64,000 nucleotides of DNA from Anaeromyxobacter diazotrophicus (lineage in GTDB: Bacteria > Myxococcota > Myxococcia > Myxococcales > Anaeromyxobacteraceae). This document shows, piece after piece, positions 24,700-32,695 of this stretch (its first letter is position 1; each line of letters opens with the position of its first letter). A program made the translations under genes and the position numbers. The notes below the pieces were generated by a model that saw only the letters and a list, made by a program, of their open reading frames with translations, did no database searches and was not told the origin of the DNA. The stretch spans positions 1 through 64,000 of the forward strand of contig NZ_BJTG01000014.1 of the NCBI RefSeq assembly GCF_013340205.1, in the 5' to 3' direction.

Positions 24700-25647
24700 T
24701 CAGCGCGGCAGGGCGCGCTCGCGCTCGCGCGCGAGGTCGTCCGGGAAGCGCTCCGCCAGCACCGCCGCGAGCCGCGCCGGGCCGTCCGGGTCGGCGTGTG
24801 GCGCGAGTCGCTCGCGCAGCGCCTCGGCGGAGGGCGGGCGGCGCGCGGGATCGCGCGCCAGCGCCTCCAGCACGACCGCGGCCAGCGCCCGCGGGACCTC
24901 CGGCGCGAGCTCGCGCGGCGACGGCACCGGCTCCTCGGCCGCCCGCTCCAGCGCCAGGAGGTCGCCGCCGCCGGAGAAGAGCGGCCGCCCGGTGAGCATC
25001 TCGTGCAGCACCACCCCCAGGGAGAAGAGGTCGGAGCGCGCGTCCACCTCGCCCCCCCGCGCCTGCTCCGGGCTGACGTAGCCGGCCCGGCCGCGCACCA
25101 CGCCCGGCTGCTCCGGCGCGCCGCGCAGGCCCGCCTGGGCCAGCCCGAAGTCGGCCAGCTTCACCTCTCCGGCGAAGGAGAGGAGCACGTTGCGCGGCGA
25201 GACGTCGCGGTGGACGACGCCGAGCGCCCGCCCCGCGCCGTCGCGGCGCGCGTGGGCGTGCGCGAGCGCGGCCGCCACGCGCTCCGCCACGAAGGCCGCC
25301 AGCGCCGGCGACAGCCGCTCCCCCCGCGCGGAGAGGGCCGCCAGGAGCGCCTCGAGGTCTTTCCCCGGGACGTACTCCATGGCGAGGTAGTAGCTCGCGC
25401 CGTGCTGGCCGAGGTCGTCCACCCGCGCCACGCAGGGGTGGTCGAGCTGGACCGCGATCCGCGCCTCGTCGAGGAACATGGTCACGAGCGCCGGGTCCTC
25501 CGCCAGGGTCGACCAGAGCCGCTTCACCGCCACCAGCCGGCCGGCACCCTCCCCCTCGGCCACCCGCGCCACGAACACCTCCGCCATCGCCCCGGCCGCG
25601 ACGCGGTCGAGCAGCAGGTACCGGCCGAAGGGGACGGGGTCGCGCAT
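24700..25647 (-). CDS. Serine/threonine protein kinase
   Basis: 315 residues, only a kinase domain and a short tail. The VAVK lysine, Glu in FLDEARIAVQLDHP, the catalytic loop VVHRDVSPRNVLL, the metal-binding ADFGLA and the APE-equivalent GYVSPEQARGG are all present. The glycine loop is AAGAMAEVF, the Pkn2-like variant common in myxobacteria. No membrane span or sensor domain is seen, so it is cytosolic and probably activated by a partner. The gene is convergent with the small lipoprotein gene and divergent from the zinc-ribbon gene at 25707. Confidence 0.93.
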   Translation of the reverse strand: MRDPVPFGRYLLLDRVAAGAMAEVFVARVAEGEGAGRLVAVKRLWSTLAEDPALVTMFLDEARIAVQLDHPCVARVDDLGQHGASYYLAMEYVPGKDLEALLAALSARGERLSPALAAFVAERVAAALAHAHARRDGAGRALGVVHRDVSPRNVLLSFAGEVKLADFGLAQAGLRGAPEQPGVVRGRAGYVSPEQARGGEVDARSDLFSLGVVLHEMLTGRPLFSGGGDLLALERAAEEPVPSPRELAPEVPRALAAVVLEALARDPARRPPSAEALRERLAPHADPDGPARLAAVLAERFPDDLARERERALPR

Positions 25648-25694
25648 GGAGAGGCGGCGCGGCCGGGCCGCCGGCCCGGTGCCACCCCCGGGAG

Positions 25695-25700
25695 TATAAT
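25695..25700 (+). promoter_or_regulatory. -10 element TATAAT close to the ATG
   Basis: A perfect TATAAT ends 6 nt before the ATG at 25707. Transcription would start at or within a base of the ATG, giving a leaderless mRNA. The -35 region is not clear. Confidence 0.5.
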
Positions 25701-25706
25701 CTCCTC

Positions 25707-26051
25707 ATGCCGACGAGCTGCCACGGCTGCGGCGCGGAGCTGCGCATCGACGGGCCGGTGGGACGGCGCACCACCTGCCCCGAGTGCGACGCCGACCTGC
25801 ACGCCTGCATCAACTGCGCGTTCTACGACGAGGGCGCGGCCCACGCCTGCCGCGAGCCGCACGCGGAGCACGTGCTCGACAAGCAGGCCTCCAACGCCTG
25901 CGACCTCTTCCACCTGGGCGACGGCGCCTCGCGCCGCCGCGTCCGCTCCCGCGCCGCCCGCGACGCGCTCGGCGCCCTCTTCGGCGAGGCGCCCGGGCCG
26001 GCCGAGGAGGACCCGCGCGACGCGCTCGAGGCGCTGTTCCGCAAGCGCTGA
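25707..26051 (+). CDS. Zinc-ribbon protein, hypothetical
   Basis: 114 residues. Near the N-terminus CHGCGAEL and CPECDADLHAC provide two C-x-x-C pairs of a zinc ribbon, with INCAFYDEGAAHACREP following and further Cys/His residues. The second half is charged and helical (SRAARDALGALFGEAPG, then RDALEALFRKR). It may be a nucleic-acid-associated or chaperone-like protein, but no family is recognised. There is no ribosome binding site; the TATAAT 6 nt upstream suggests a leaderless message. It precedes the exonuclease III gene by 15 nt. Confidence 0.75.
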   Translation: MPTSCHGCGAELRIDGPVGRRTTCPECDADLHACINCAFYDEGAAHACREPHAEHVLDKQASNACDLFHLGDGASRRRVRSRAARDALGALFGEAPGPAEEDPRDALEALFRKR

Positions 26052-26066
26052 TAGGCAGGGGCCCGC

Positions 26067-26813
26067 GTGAAGCTCGTCACCTGGAACGTGAACGGGGTGC
26101 GCGCCCGCGAGGCGCAGCTGCGCGAGCTCGCCGAGCGGGAGCGCCCGGACGTGGTCTGCCTGCAGGAGATCAAGGCGACGCCGGCGCAGATCCCGGCGCT
26201 GCTGTTCGACCCCGCCGGCTACTGGGCGTACTGGCACGGCGCGTCCGCCTACTCGGGGGTGGCGCTGCACGTCCGCCGCGAGCTCGCGCCGGCGCGGCCC
26301 GCCTTCGCGCACCCGCCGTTCGACCACGAATGCCGCGTGGTCACGGTCGAGCTGGGCCCGCTCACGGTGGCCTCGATCTACGTGCCGAACGGCGGCAAGG
26401 ACTTCCCCGCCAAGCTGCGCTTCCTCGCCGCGCTCGAGGCCTGGACCGAGGCGGAGCACGCGCGCGGCCGGCAGCTCCTCCTCTGCGGCGACCTCAACGT
26501 GGCGCGCGCCGAGGTGGACGTGCACCCCAAGGAGCGCAAGCCCGGCGCCATCGGCCAGCGGCCCGACGAGCGCGCCCTGTTCGCGGAGCTGCTGGGCCAC
26601 GGCCTCGTCGACACCGCGCGGCGCCTCCACCCCGACGACGACGCGCTCTTCACCTGGTGGGCCCCCTGGCGCAGCCTCCGCCAGCGCAACATCGGCTGGC
26701 GCATCGACTACGTGCTCGCCAGCGAGGCGCTCGCGCCGCGCCTCACCCGCTGCGACAGCCTGCGCGAGTTCGGCACGAGCGACCACGCCCCGGTGGTCGT
26801 CGAGCTCGCCTGA
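26067..26813 (+). CDS. xth: Exonuclease III-type AP endonuclease
   Basis: 248 residues. MKLVTWNVNGVRAREAQL and VVCLQEIKATPAQIP carry the metal-binding Asn and Glu; SIYVPNGGKDFPAK, CGDLNVARAEVDVHP and the terminal FGTSDHAPVVVEL with the catalytic Asp-His are the exonuclease III/APE1 motifs. It incises abasic sites and trims 3' ends in base-excision repair. Start codon GTG (26067). It is probably cotranscribed with the zinc-ribbon gene. Confidence 0.93.
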   Translation: MKLVTWNVNGVRAREAQLRELAERERPDVVCLQEIKATPAQIPALLFDPAGYWAYWHGASAYSGVALHVRRELAPARPAFAHPPFDHECRVVTVELGPLTVASIYVPNGGKDFPAKLRFLAALEAWTEAEHARGRQLLLCGDLNVARAEVDVHPKERKPGAIGQRPDERALFAELLGHGLVDTARRLHPDDDALFTWWAPWRSLRQRNIGWRIDYVLASEALAPRLTRCDSLREFGTSDHAPVVVELA

Positions 26814-26941
26814 GGGCCCACCGGCCCCGCCCCGCAGCGCGCCAGGCGCACCGTCCGTCTCGGTCTCCCTCCCCCGCGAAGCGGCAGACGACTCATCACA
26901 TCTTCGCAAACGCCTCGAGCTGCGGGACCCCCGCGGGCTCA

Positions 26942-26988
26942 CCCCTCTCCCTCGCCCCGCGGAGCGGGGAGAGGGCCGGGGAGAGGGG
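26942..26988. repeat. Long hairpin repeat upstream of the second HNH gene
   Basis: CCCCTCTCC (26942-26950) pairs with GGAGAGGGG (26980-26988), and inside it CCCCGC (26955-26960) pairs with GCGGGG (26964-26969). It resembles a class of intergenic palindromes common in GC-rich proteobacteria. Its last half, and CACGTTCGA just after, recur at the 3' end of the HNH copy B flank. Confidence 0.55.
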
Positions 26989-27455
26989 CCTCGCAACCAC
27001 GTTCGATCTTTGCGGCGGTCCCGCGCGAGCGGGCTGTGTTCGGCAGAGAGGGGCGCAGCAGGTGGGCGGGCGGCGCCGCGCTGGCGGGCGCCGCGGTGTG
27101 GCGGCCGTAGCACGCGAGGCGGCGCCGCGCGTACGAGGCGGCGGGGCGTGGTCCGGCTCGCGACATTCTCTGAGGGTGAACACGCGTGACCGGCGGCGAT
27201 GCATGGCCGGACAGACCGTCATTCACGGCGTGTCACTATCCTGGGTCGTCCCGCAAGGGAGCTTGACGCGTTCCAGCGCGGATCGCGCTTCGGCGGACGC
27301 GAAGGCGCGAGGAGACCTCTCCCGCGGCCGCGCCGGGCCGCTCCGAGGCGCGGCGGCCGGCCGAACCCGTTCTCGCCGGGTGTGGTCGCCGAATGGTCCC
27401 TGCGCGAGCCTCGCGCGTCCCAGGAGCCCGCCACAACGCATGAGACACTCTCCGT
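26989..27455. other. Region upstream of the HNH gene without a supported gene
   Basis: After the hairpin repeat, about 470 bp precede the HNH gene. It contains an 8-bp palindrome CACGCGTG within GAACACGCGTGACC (near 27177-27191) and TTGACGCG near 27262 but no convincing promoter pair or gene. The composition is GC-rich without clear coding bias. Confidence 0.4.
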
Positions 27456-28562
27456 ATGACCGACGCCCGCGCCCTCTCCCGCCGCATCGCCTCGCTCCTC
27501 GCCGAGGAGCGGAACCGACTCGCCGACTTTCTCGTCGCCCTGGCGGACTTCGACCGCCAGCGCGGGTGGGGCACGCTCGGCTACGCCCCGCTCTTCCAGT
27601 ACCTCGAGCGCGAGCTCCGGCTCACGAGCAGCGCCGCCGCTCGTCGGATGACCGCGGCTGCGCTCGTCCAGCGCTTCCCCGCCGTGGTGGAGCCGCTCCG
27701 CGACGGCCGCGTCTGCATGTCGGTCGTCTACGAACTCTCGAAGGCGCTCACTCCGGAGAACGCGGAGGAGGTGCTGCCGCGCTTCTACGGCCTCTCGAAG
27801 CGCGGGGCGGAGGCGCTCGTCGCCGAGCTCAGTCCGGTCGCGAATCCGCCGCGCCGCGAGGTGGTCACGGCCGTCGTGCGGGCCGCTCCGCCGTGTGCGC
27901 CCGCAGCGGCGGAGGCGCTTGTACCCGAACGGACTTCGCCGGCGAAGTCCGAAAGGGTACAGCCAGACGCAGACCTCTTCTCCGCGCCGGCTCGCCCGCG
28001 CGACGAGGTGGTGCCCCTCGACGCCGACCTCCGCCGCTACCACGTCACCCTCTCGAAGGCGTTCCTCGCCAAGCTCGACGCCGCCAAGGACGCGCTCTCC
28101 CACGCCATCCCCGACGGCGACACCGAGGCGGTGCTCACCGCCGCGCTCGACCTCCTCCTCGAGAAGACCGCCCGACGGCGCGGCCTCGTGAAGCGGCCGC
28201 GGCCGGCGCCTCAGAAGCCCTCCGCCGACCCGCGCCACGTCCCGGCGGCGGTGGCGCGGGAAGCGTGGAAGCGGGACGGCGGCCGCTGCAGCTTCCGCCT
28301 GCCGGACGGGAGCGTCTGCGGCTCGACGAAGCGACTCGAGCTCGACCACATCCACCCGGTGGCGCTCGGCGGGCGCAGCACCGCCGACAACCTGAGAGTG
28401 GCTTGCTGGGATCACAACTCCCTGCACGCGGAGCACGTCTTTGGCCGGAAGCACATGGACCAGTACCGGAAGGACGCGGACCGGAGCGCTCCATCCACCG
28501 CCGCTGGCGGAAGCACTTCTGGGGCGTGCGGCGAGGGCGCGCAGACCGCTGGCGCGACGTGA
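27456..28562 (+). CDS. HNH endonuclease with DUF222-like N-terminus (copy B)
   Basis: 368 residues, complete. Residues 1-130 form a DUF222-like helical domain (ERNRLADFLVALADFDRQRG, LFQYLERELRLTSSAAARRM, ELSKALTPENAEEVLPRFYG). Then a helix pair (YHVTLSKAFLAKLDAAKDAL), a Lys/Arg-rich linker and the HNH domain (REAWKRDGGRCSF, CGSTKRLELDHIHPVALGG, CWDHNSLHAEHVFG). It is a multi-copy family in myxobacteria and may be part of a mobile element. No RuvC motifs are present, so it is not IscB-like. A 40-bp palindrome lies within the linker. The ATG has no clear ribosome binding site. Its tail is low complexity (STAAGGSTSGACG) and is shared with copy A. Confidence 0.9.
   Translation: MTDARALSRRIASLLAEERNRLADFLVALADFDRQRGWGTLGYAPLFQYLERELRLTSSAAARRMTAAALVQRFPAVVEPLRDGRVCMSVVYELSKALTPENAEEVLPRFYGLSKRGAEALVAELSPVANPPRREVVTAVVRAAPPCAPAAAEALVPERTSPAKSERVQPDADLFSAPARPRDEVVPLDADLRRYHVTLSKAFLAKLDAAKDALSHAIPDGDTEAVLTAALDLLLEKTARRRGLVKRPRPAPQKPSADPRHVPAAVAREAWKRDGGRCSFRLPDGSVCGSTKRLELDHIHPVALGGRSTADNLRVACWDHNSLHAEHVFGRKHMDQYRKDADRSAPSTAAGGSTSGACGEGAQTAGAT
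27921..27960 (+). repeat. 40-bp palindrome within the HNH coding sequence
   Basis: The arms 27921-27940 and 27941-27960 match at 17 of 20 positions: GTACCC...CGGACTTCGCC meets GGCGAAGTCCG...GGGTAC, with GAA/AAA mismatched. It is translated in frame as LVPERTSPAKSERVQ in the linker before the HNH domain. It has the look of a repetitive palindromic element inserted in an open reading frame without breaking it. Confidence 0.75.
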
Positions 28563-28569
28563 ACGCTGG

Positions 28570-28766
28570 GGCAGTGCGGCACCGGATCGTGAGCCGATCT
28601 TGCGGCCGGCGCGGCGGCCGGGGAGCGACGTCTCGCTGGCGCCGGTCACCGGACGGTGCCCTGCCTCGACGGCGGCCGCGAGACGGCCACGCACCTCTCT
28701 GCTGGCTTGGACGGGCCGAGGGAGACTCGCGTCGAATCATGAATGGACCGGGGAGAGGGGGCCGCT
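28570..28766 (+). ncRNA. Structured RNA candidate in the HNH 3' flank (copy B)
   Basis: This is the second copy of the conserved HNH flank. The closing helix is GGCAG-(UGC)-GGCACC (28570-28583) with GGUGCC-CUGCC (28655-28665). The inner hairpins match copy A: GAUCG/CGAUC, CGGCC/GGCCG (28603-28620), GCGA/UCGC (28625-28636; A-U here where copy A has G-U) and CCGG/CCGG (28642-28652). The second domain is closed by GCGGCC (28672-28677) with GGCCGC (28760-28765) next to CCUCUC/GAGAGG. The octamer AAUCAUGA is shared in the interior. Similarity with copy A ends right after the closing stem. Confidence 0.55.
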
Positions 28767-28804
28767 CAAGCACGTTCGAGCCGCGAAAGCTTCGCCTTCC
28801 CCGC

Positions 28805-29122
28805 TCACCGCCCGCTCTCGGCGAGCCACGCCAGGTACCGCTCGCTCCCCTCCTCCACCCGCAGCGCGATCACCTCCGGCACCTGGTACGGGTGCAGCGC
28901 CAGGATCCGATCGCGCAGCTCCGGGAACCGCCCGGCGGGCGCCTTGAGCACGAGCAGCGCCTCCTGGTCGTCGCAGACCTTGCCCTCCCAGCGGTAGATC
29001 GATCGCACCCCGGGCACGACGTTGCCGCAGGCGGCGAGCTGCTCCTCGACGAGCGTCCTCGCCAGGCGCGCCGCCGCCTCGGCGTCGGGCGCCGTGACCA
29101 GCACCACCAGGGCGTCCGTCAC
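28805..29122 (-). CDS. cutA: CutA-like divalent-cation tolerance protein
   Basis: 105 residues. The fold signature is complete: VVLVTAPDAEAAARLARTLV, EEQLAACGNVVPGVRSIYRW, GKVCDDQEALLVLKA, and LHPYQVPEVIALRVEEGSER. CutA forms trimers, and the family is linked to metal tolerance, though its function is not settled. GTG start at 29122, which overlaps the stop of the upstream acyl-CoA dehydrogenase gene (GTGA). Confidence 0.94.
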   Translation of the reverse strand: MTDALVVLVTAPDAEAAARLARTLVEEQLAACGNVVPGVRSIYRWEGKVCDDQEALLVLKAPAGRFPELRDRILALHPYQVPEVIALRVEEGSERYLAWLAESGR

Positions 29123-30267
29123 AGCCCCTCCGCCTTCGCCACGATCTCCTTCATGATCTCGCTCGCGCCTCCGGCGATGGTGAGCAGCCGGACGTCGCGC
29201 CAGGCGCGCGCGACGTCGGTCTCCACCACGTATCCCATCCCGCCGTGGAGCTGCATGCAATCGTAGGCGACCCGCTGCGCCAGGTCGCAGGCCACCAGCT
29301 TCGCCATCGAGATCTCCTTCACCGCCGGCTCGCCGCGCGCGAACAGGTCGGCGGCCCGGTAGGCGAGCCAGCGCGCGGCCTCGACCGAGGAGCGGTGCTC
29401 GGCGAGCTTGTGGCGCCACACCTGCATCGACACGAGCGGGCGGCCGAAGGCGCGCCGCTCGCGGCCGTAGGCGAGGGTGTCCTCCAGCATGAGGTCCATC
29501 GCCGCCACCGCCATCAGGGCCGCCGCCAGCCGCTCGCCCTGGAAGTTCTGCATGATGTGGACGAAGCCCTGGTTCTCCTCGCCCAGCAGGTACCGCCGCG
29601 GCACGCGGCAGTCGTCGAAGAAGAGGAGCGCGGTGTCGGAGGCGAGGTTCCCCACCTTCTCCAGCTTCTTCGAGACCGCGTAGCCCTTCACGTCCGTCGG
29701 GAAGGTGAGGAGGGACAGCCCGCCGTACCCCGCCTCCCCGGTGCGGACCGCGAGGGTGAGGAAGTCGGCGCGGGTGCCGTTCGTGATCCAGGTCTTGCTG
29801 CCGTTCACCACCAGGTCGTCCCCGTCGCGCCGGGCGGTGGTGCGGAGGGCCGCGACGTCCGACCCCGCGTCCGGCTCCGAGATGGCGAGCGCCGCGATCT
29901 TCTCGCCCCGCAGCGCCGGCGCCAGGAACTCCCGCTTCTGCTCGTCCGTCCCGAGGTCGGCGATGACCGGCGTCGCCATCTCGCCCTGGACCAGCATGGC
30001 CATGTTGAGCCCGGCCGAGCGCGAGCGGGCCAGCTCCTCGACGTACGCCACCACGTACCAGTAGTCGAGGCCGGACCCGCCCCACCGCTCCGGGTGACGG
30101 ATGCCGAAGTACCCCAGCTCCCCGAAGCGCTGGAAGAGCTCGCGCGGGAAGAGGCCCGCCTCGTCCCAGGCGCGCGCGTGCGGGGCGAGCTCGCGCTCGC
30201 ACAGCTCGCGGACCGTCTTGCGGAACGCGCGGTGATCCTCGGTGAAGGGCTCGAAGGCGACGGGCAT
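29119..30267 (-). CDS. Acyl-CoA dehydrogenase
   Basis: 382 residues. The N-terminal helical domain (EDHRAFRKTVRELCERELAP), the FAD/substrate strand AISEPDAGSDVAALRTTA and ITNGTRADFLTLAVRTG, and the C-terminal MQLHGGMGYVVETDVARAWRD are typical. The catalytic Glu is in NFQGERLAAA near residue 244, the isovaleryl/LCAD-type position; the MCAD position is Gly (IAGGASEIM). This suggests branched or long acyl substrates. It transfers electrons to ETF. It overlaps cutA by 4 nt. Confidence 0.92.
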   Translation of the reverse strand: MPVAFEPFTEDHRAFRKTVRELCERELAPHARAWDEAGLFPRELFQRFGELGYFGIRHPERWGGSGLDYWYVVAYVEELARSRSAGLNMAMLVQGEMATPVIADLGTDEQKREFLAPALRGEKIAALAISEPDAGSDVAALRTTARRDGDDLVVNGSKTWITNGTRADFLTLAVRTGEAGYGGLSLLTFPTDVKGYAVSKKLEKVGNLASDTALLFFDDCRVPRRYLLGEENQGFVHIMQNFQGERLAAALMAVAAMDLMLEDTLAYGRERRAFGRPLVSMQVWRHKLAEHRSSVEAARWLAYRAADLFARGEPAVKEISMAKLVACDLAQRVAYDCMQLHGGMGYVVETDVARAWRDVRLLTIAGGASEIMKEIVAKAEGL

Positions 30268-30334
30268 GCGCCTGTCCTAGTCCGCCCGGCCCCCTCGGGC
30301 CGCGCCCGCCCAGGGCGCCGCCTCGGCGGCGTCC

Positions 30335-31735
30335 TCAGCCGCCGCAGCCGCCGCCGCTCCCGGCCGGCCGGGCCGCTCCGGTCCCTCCGCCCGACCCCGG
30401 CCCCGGCGCGACCCGCCAGATCGTCCCGTTGCCGTCCTCGCTGACGAGGAGCGCGCCGTCCCGCGCCACCGCCACGCCCACCGGCCGCCCCCACACGCGA
30501 GCGTCGTCCACGACGAAGCCGGTCAGGAAGTCCTCGTACTCGCCGGTCGGGACCCCGTCCTTCAGGAGGAGGCGCACGACCTTGTAGCCGGTGCGCTCGG
30601 TGCGGTTCCACGAGCCGTGGAAGGCGGCGAAGCCGTCGCCGCGCCACGCCTCCGGGAAGGCGGCGGGCGCGCCCGCCGGCGGGTCGTAGAACGCGAGCTG
30701 CAGCGAGGCGGAGTGCGCCTGGAAGAGCACGTCCGGCAGGGTCGCCTTCCCGGCCAGGTCGGGCCGCTCGCCGCGGCGGCGCGGGTCCTCGTTCGCGCCC
30801 AGGTAGTACCAGGGCCAGCCGTAGAAGGCCCCCTCGCGGACGCGGGTCGCGAAGTCCGGGACGAGATCGTCGCCCAGGCCGTCGCGCTCGTTCACCGCGC
30901 ACCACAGGTCGCCGGTGCGCGGGTGGACCGCCAGACCGACGCAGTTGCGCAGGCCGGTCGCGAAGACCTTGCCGCCGCCGCCGCCCGGCGCGAAGGCGAG
31001 CACGTCGGCGCGCCGCGCCTCGTCGCCCCAGGCCGCGCCGGGCGCGTTCGCGGCGTCCCAGCGCGCCGCCTCCTCGCGGGACTTCGTCCCCATCTCCTCC
31101 CCCGCGTTCGAGGCCGAGCCGACCGACACGAACATGCGCCGGCCGTCGGCCGAGAAGGCCACGTCGCGGGTGGAGTGGCCGCCGGTCGCGGGCGAGAAGC
31201 TCGCCACCACCACCTCCGGCGGCCCGCGCGCGGCCAGGTCGCCGGGCTGGTAGGCGTACCGCACCACCCGGTTCTCCTCGGCCACGTACAGCCAGGCGGG
31301 CGCGGCGCCCGGCGGGTAGAAGGCCATCCCGAACGGTCCGTCGAGGCCCTTCGCGAAGGTCTCGGCGCGCTCGGCCTTCCACGCCCCGGGGCCGGCGCGC
31401 AGCACCCGGATCCGGCCGGCCGCCGTCTCCGCCACGAACAGGTCGCCGTTCGGCGCGACGCGCAGGGCGCGCGGGTTCTCGAGCCCGCTCGCGAAGCGCG
31501 CCACCGCGAAGCCCTCCGGGGCGCGGAGCGCGGCCCCCGGCGGCGCGGGCACGACGTCGGGGCCGTTGCCCGCCGAGCGCGTGGCGTAGGGCGCCGGCAG
31601 GTCGGCCGCGGTCAGGTGGCGTCGCACCCCCGGCGCATCGCCCCGCCAGCTCCCCGAGGCCGCCGCGCCGCGCTTCGCCACGGGCGTGGACAGCGCCAGG
31701 AGCGCCAGCGCGGGCAGGGCGAGGAGGGCGCGCAC
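30335..31735 (-). CDS. Exported PQQ-dependent sugar (sorbosone) dehydrogenase-like protein
   Basis: 466 residues. A signal peptide (ALLALPALALLALSTPVA) leads to a six-bladed propeller: VAPNGDLFVAETAAGRIRVL, LYVAEENRVVRYAY, STRDVAFSADGRRMFVSVGS, GLRNCVGLAVHPRTGDLW, FHGSWNRTERTGYKV, and VGVAVARDGALLVSEDGNGT. This matches the glucose/sorbosone dehydrogenase family, in which PQQ binds at the propeller top. The C-terminus is Gly-rich and ends CGG. It might also be a non-enzymatic propeller. Confidence 0.85.
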   Translation of the reverse strand: MRALLALPALALLALSTPVAKRGAAASGSWRGDAPGVRRHLTAADLPAPYATRSAGNGPDVVPAPPGAALRAPEGFAVARFASGLENPRALRVAPNGDLFVAETAAGRIRVLRAGPGAWKAERAETFAKGLDGPFGMAFYPPGAAPAWLYVAEENRVVRYAYQPGDLAARGPPEVVVASFSPATGGHSTRDVAFSADGRRMFVSVGSASNAGEEMGTKSREEAARWDAANAPGAAWGDEARRADVLAFAPGGGGGKVFATGLRNCVGLAVHPRTGDLWCAVNERDGLGDDLVPDFATRVREGAFYGWPWYYLGANEDPRRRGERPDLAGKATLPDVLFQAHSASLQLAFYDPPAGAPAAFPEAWRGDGFAAFHGSWNRTERTGYKVVRLLLKDGVPTGEYEDFLTGFVVDDARVWGRPVGVAVARDGALLVSEDGNGTIWRVAPGPGSGGGTGAARPAGSGGGCGG

Positions 31736-31786
31736 GGGCCGTGGCCTAACCGCGCGCGGGGGCGGGCGCAGCGCGGGCCCGCGGGG

Positions 31787-32695
31787 TCACGGCGGCGGCG
31801 CCACCGCCACCACCGGCGCCGTGCGCCGGCTTCCCCAGGCAGTCCCGTATGCCACCCCGGCCACCGCCAGCGCCGTCCCGGCCAGCGCGGGGAGCCCGGG
31901 CTTCTCGCCGAGGAGCGGCAGCGCCAGCGCGTACTGGGCGATGGGGGTGAGCTGCAGCCACACCGCCGCCTCGGAGACCGACAGCGCGCCGTAGGCTTCC
32001 GTCATGAGCACCTGCGCCGCGAAGGCGGCGAGCGCCACGGCCAGCGCCACCGCCCAGACCGGCCCGAGCGCCGGCCACGGATCCAGCGCGAACGGGAGCA
32101 CCACCGGCAAGCCGGCCAGGCAGAACCAGAAGAAGATGGTGGGGGCGTTGTCGGTGCCGCGCATGGCGCGGATGACGTTGGCGCTCGTGGCCGCGAAGAC
32201 GGCCGCCGCCACCGCCGCCACCTCGCCCCAGCCCACCCCCACCCGCAGCGCCCCCTCGCCGAGCACGAGCGCCACGCCGCCGGTGGCCACCAGCAGCGCC
32301 ACCACCAGGTGGACGGTGGGGCGCTCGCCGAAGGCGAAGAAGGACATCCCGGTCGCCAGGACGGGGAAGAGGTTGTAGAGGAGCCCCGCCTCGCCGGCCG
32401 GGATGCGGGCCAGCGCCGCGAAGTAGAGCACCACCACCAGTCCCCCGGAGAGGCCCCGCGAGACGAGCAGCCGGTAGTTGCTCGGGCGGTAGAGCGCGGG
32501 CCGGAGCCGGAACACCGCCAGCGAGACCAGCGCCCCCACCGCGAAGCGCACCACCGACAGGTGCCCGGCGGTGAAGCCGCCCGGGCCGCGCGACAGGCGG
32601 CGCGCCAGCACGGCCATGAGCCCGAAGCAGACGGCGGAGCCGGCGAGCTCGAGCCGCGCCAGCGCGCGGCGCCGCGCGTGCGCCCGGTCCGTCAT
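31787..32695 (-). CDS. EamA/DMT-family transporter
   Basis: 302 residues with about ten membrane spans in two EamA repeats: first LELAGSAVCFGLMAVLARRL to LPVVLPFAL, second from about WAVALAVALAAFAAQVLMTE to VAGVAYGTAW. SVVRFAVGALVSLAVFRLRP and FFAFGERPTVHLVVALLVAT are typical of drug/metabolite exporters. Its ATG at 32695 overlaps the preceding paralogue stop (32692) by 4 nt. Substrate unknown. Confidence 0.9.
   Translation of the reverse strand: MTDRAHARRRALARLELAGSAVCFGLMAVLARRLSRGPGGFTAGHLSVVRFAVGALVSLAVFRLRPALYRPSNYRLLVSRGLSGGLVVVLYFAALARIPAGEAGLLYNLFPVLATGMSFFAFGERPTVHLVVALLVATGGVALVLGEGALRVGVGWGEVAAVAAAVFAATSANVIRAMRGTDNAPTIFFWFCLAGLPVVLPFALDPWPALGPVWAVALAVALAAFAAQVLMTEAYGALSVSEAAVWLQLTPIAQYALALPLLGEKPGLPALAGTALAVAGVAYGTAWGSRRTAPVVAVAPPP

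Noticed and set aside
27456-28766. HNH plus RNA as an IscB, IsrB or Cas9 relative
   Set aside because: No RuvC segments, bridge helix or PLMP-like domain can be seen in the 368 residues, and the RNA lies downstream instead of upstream.
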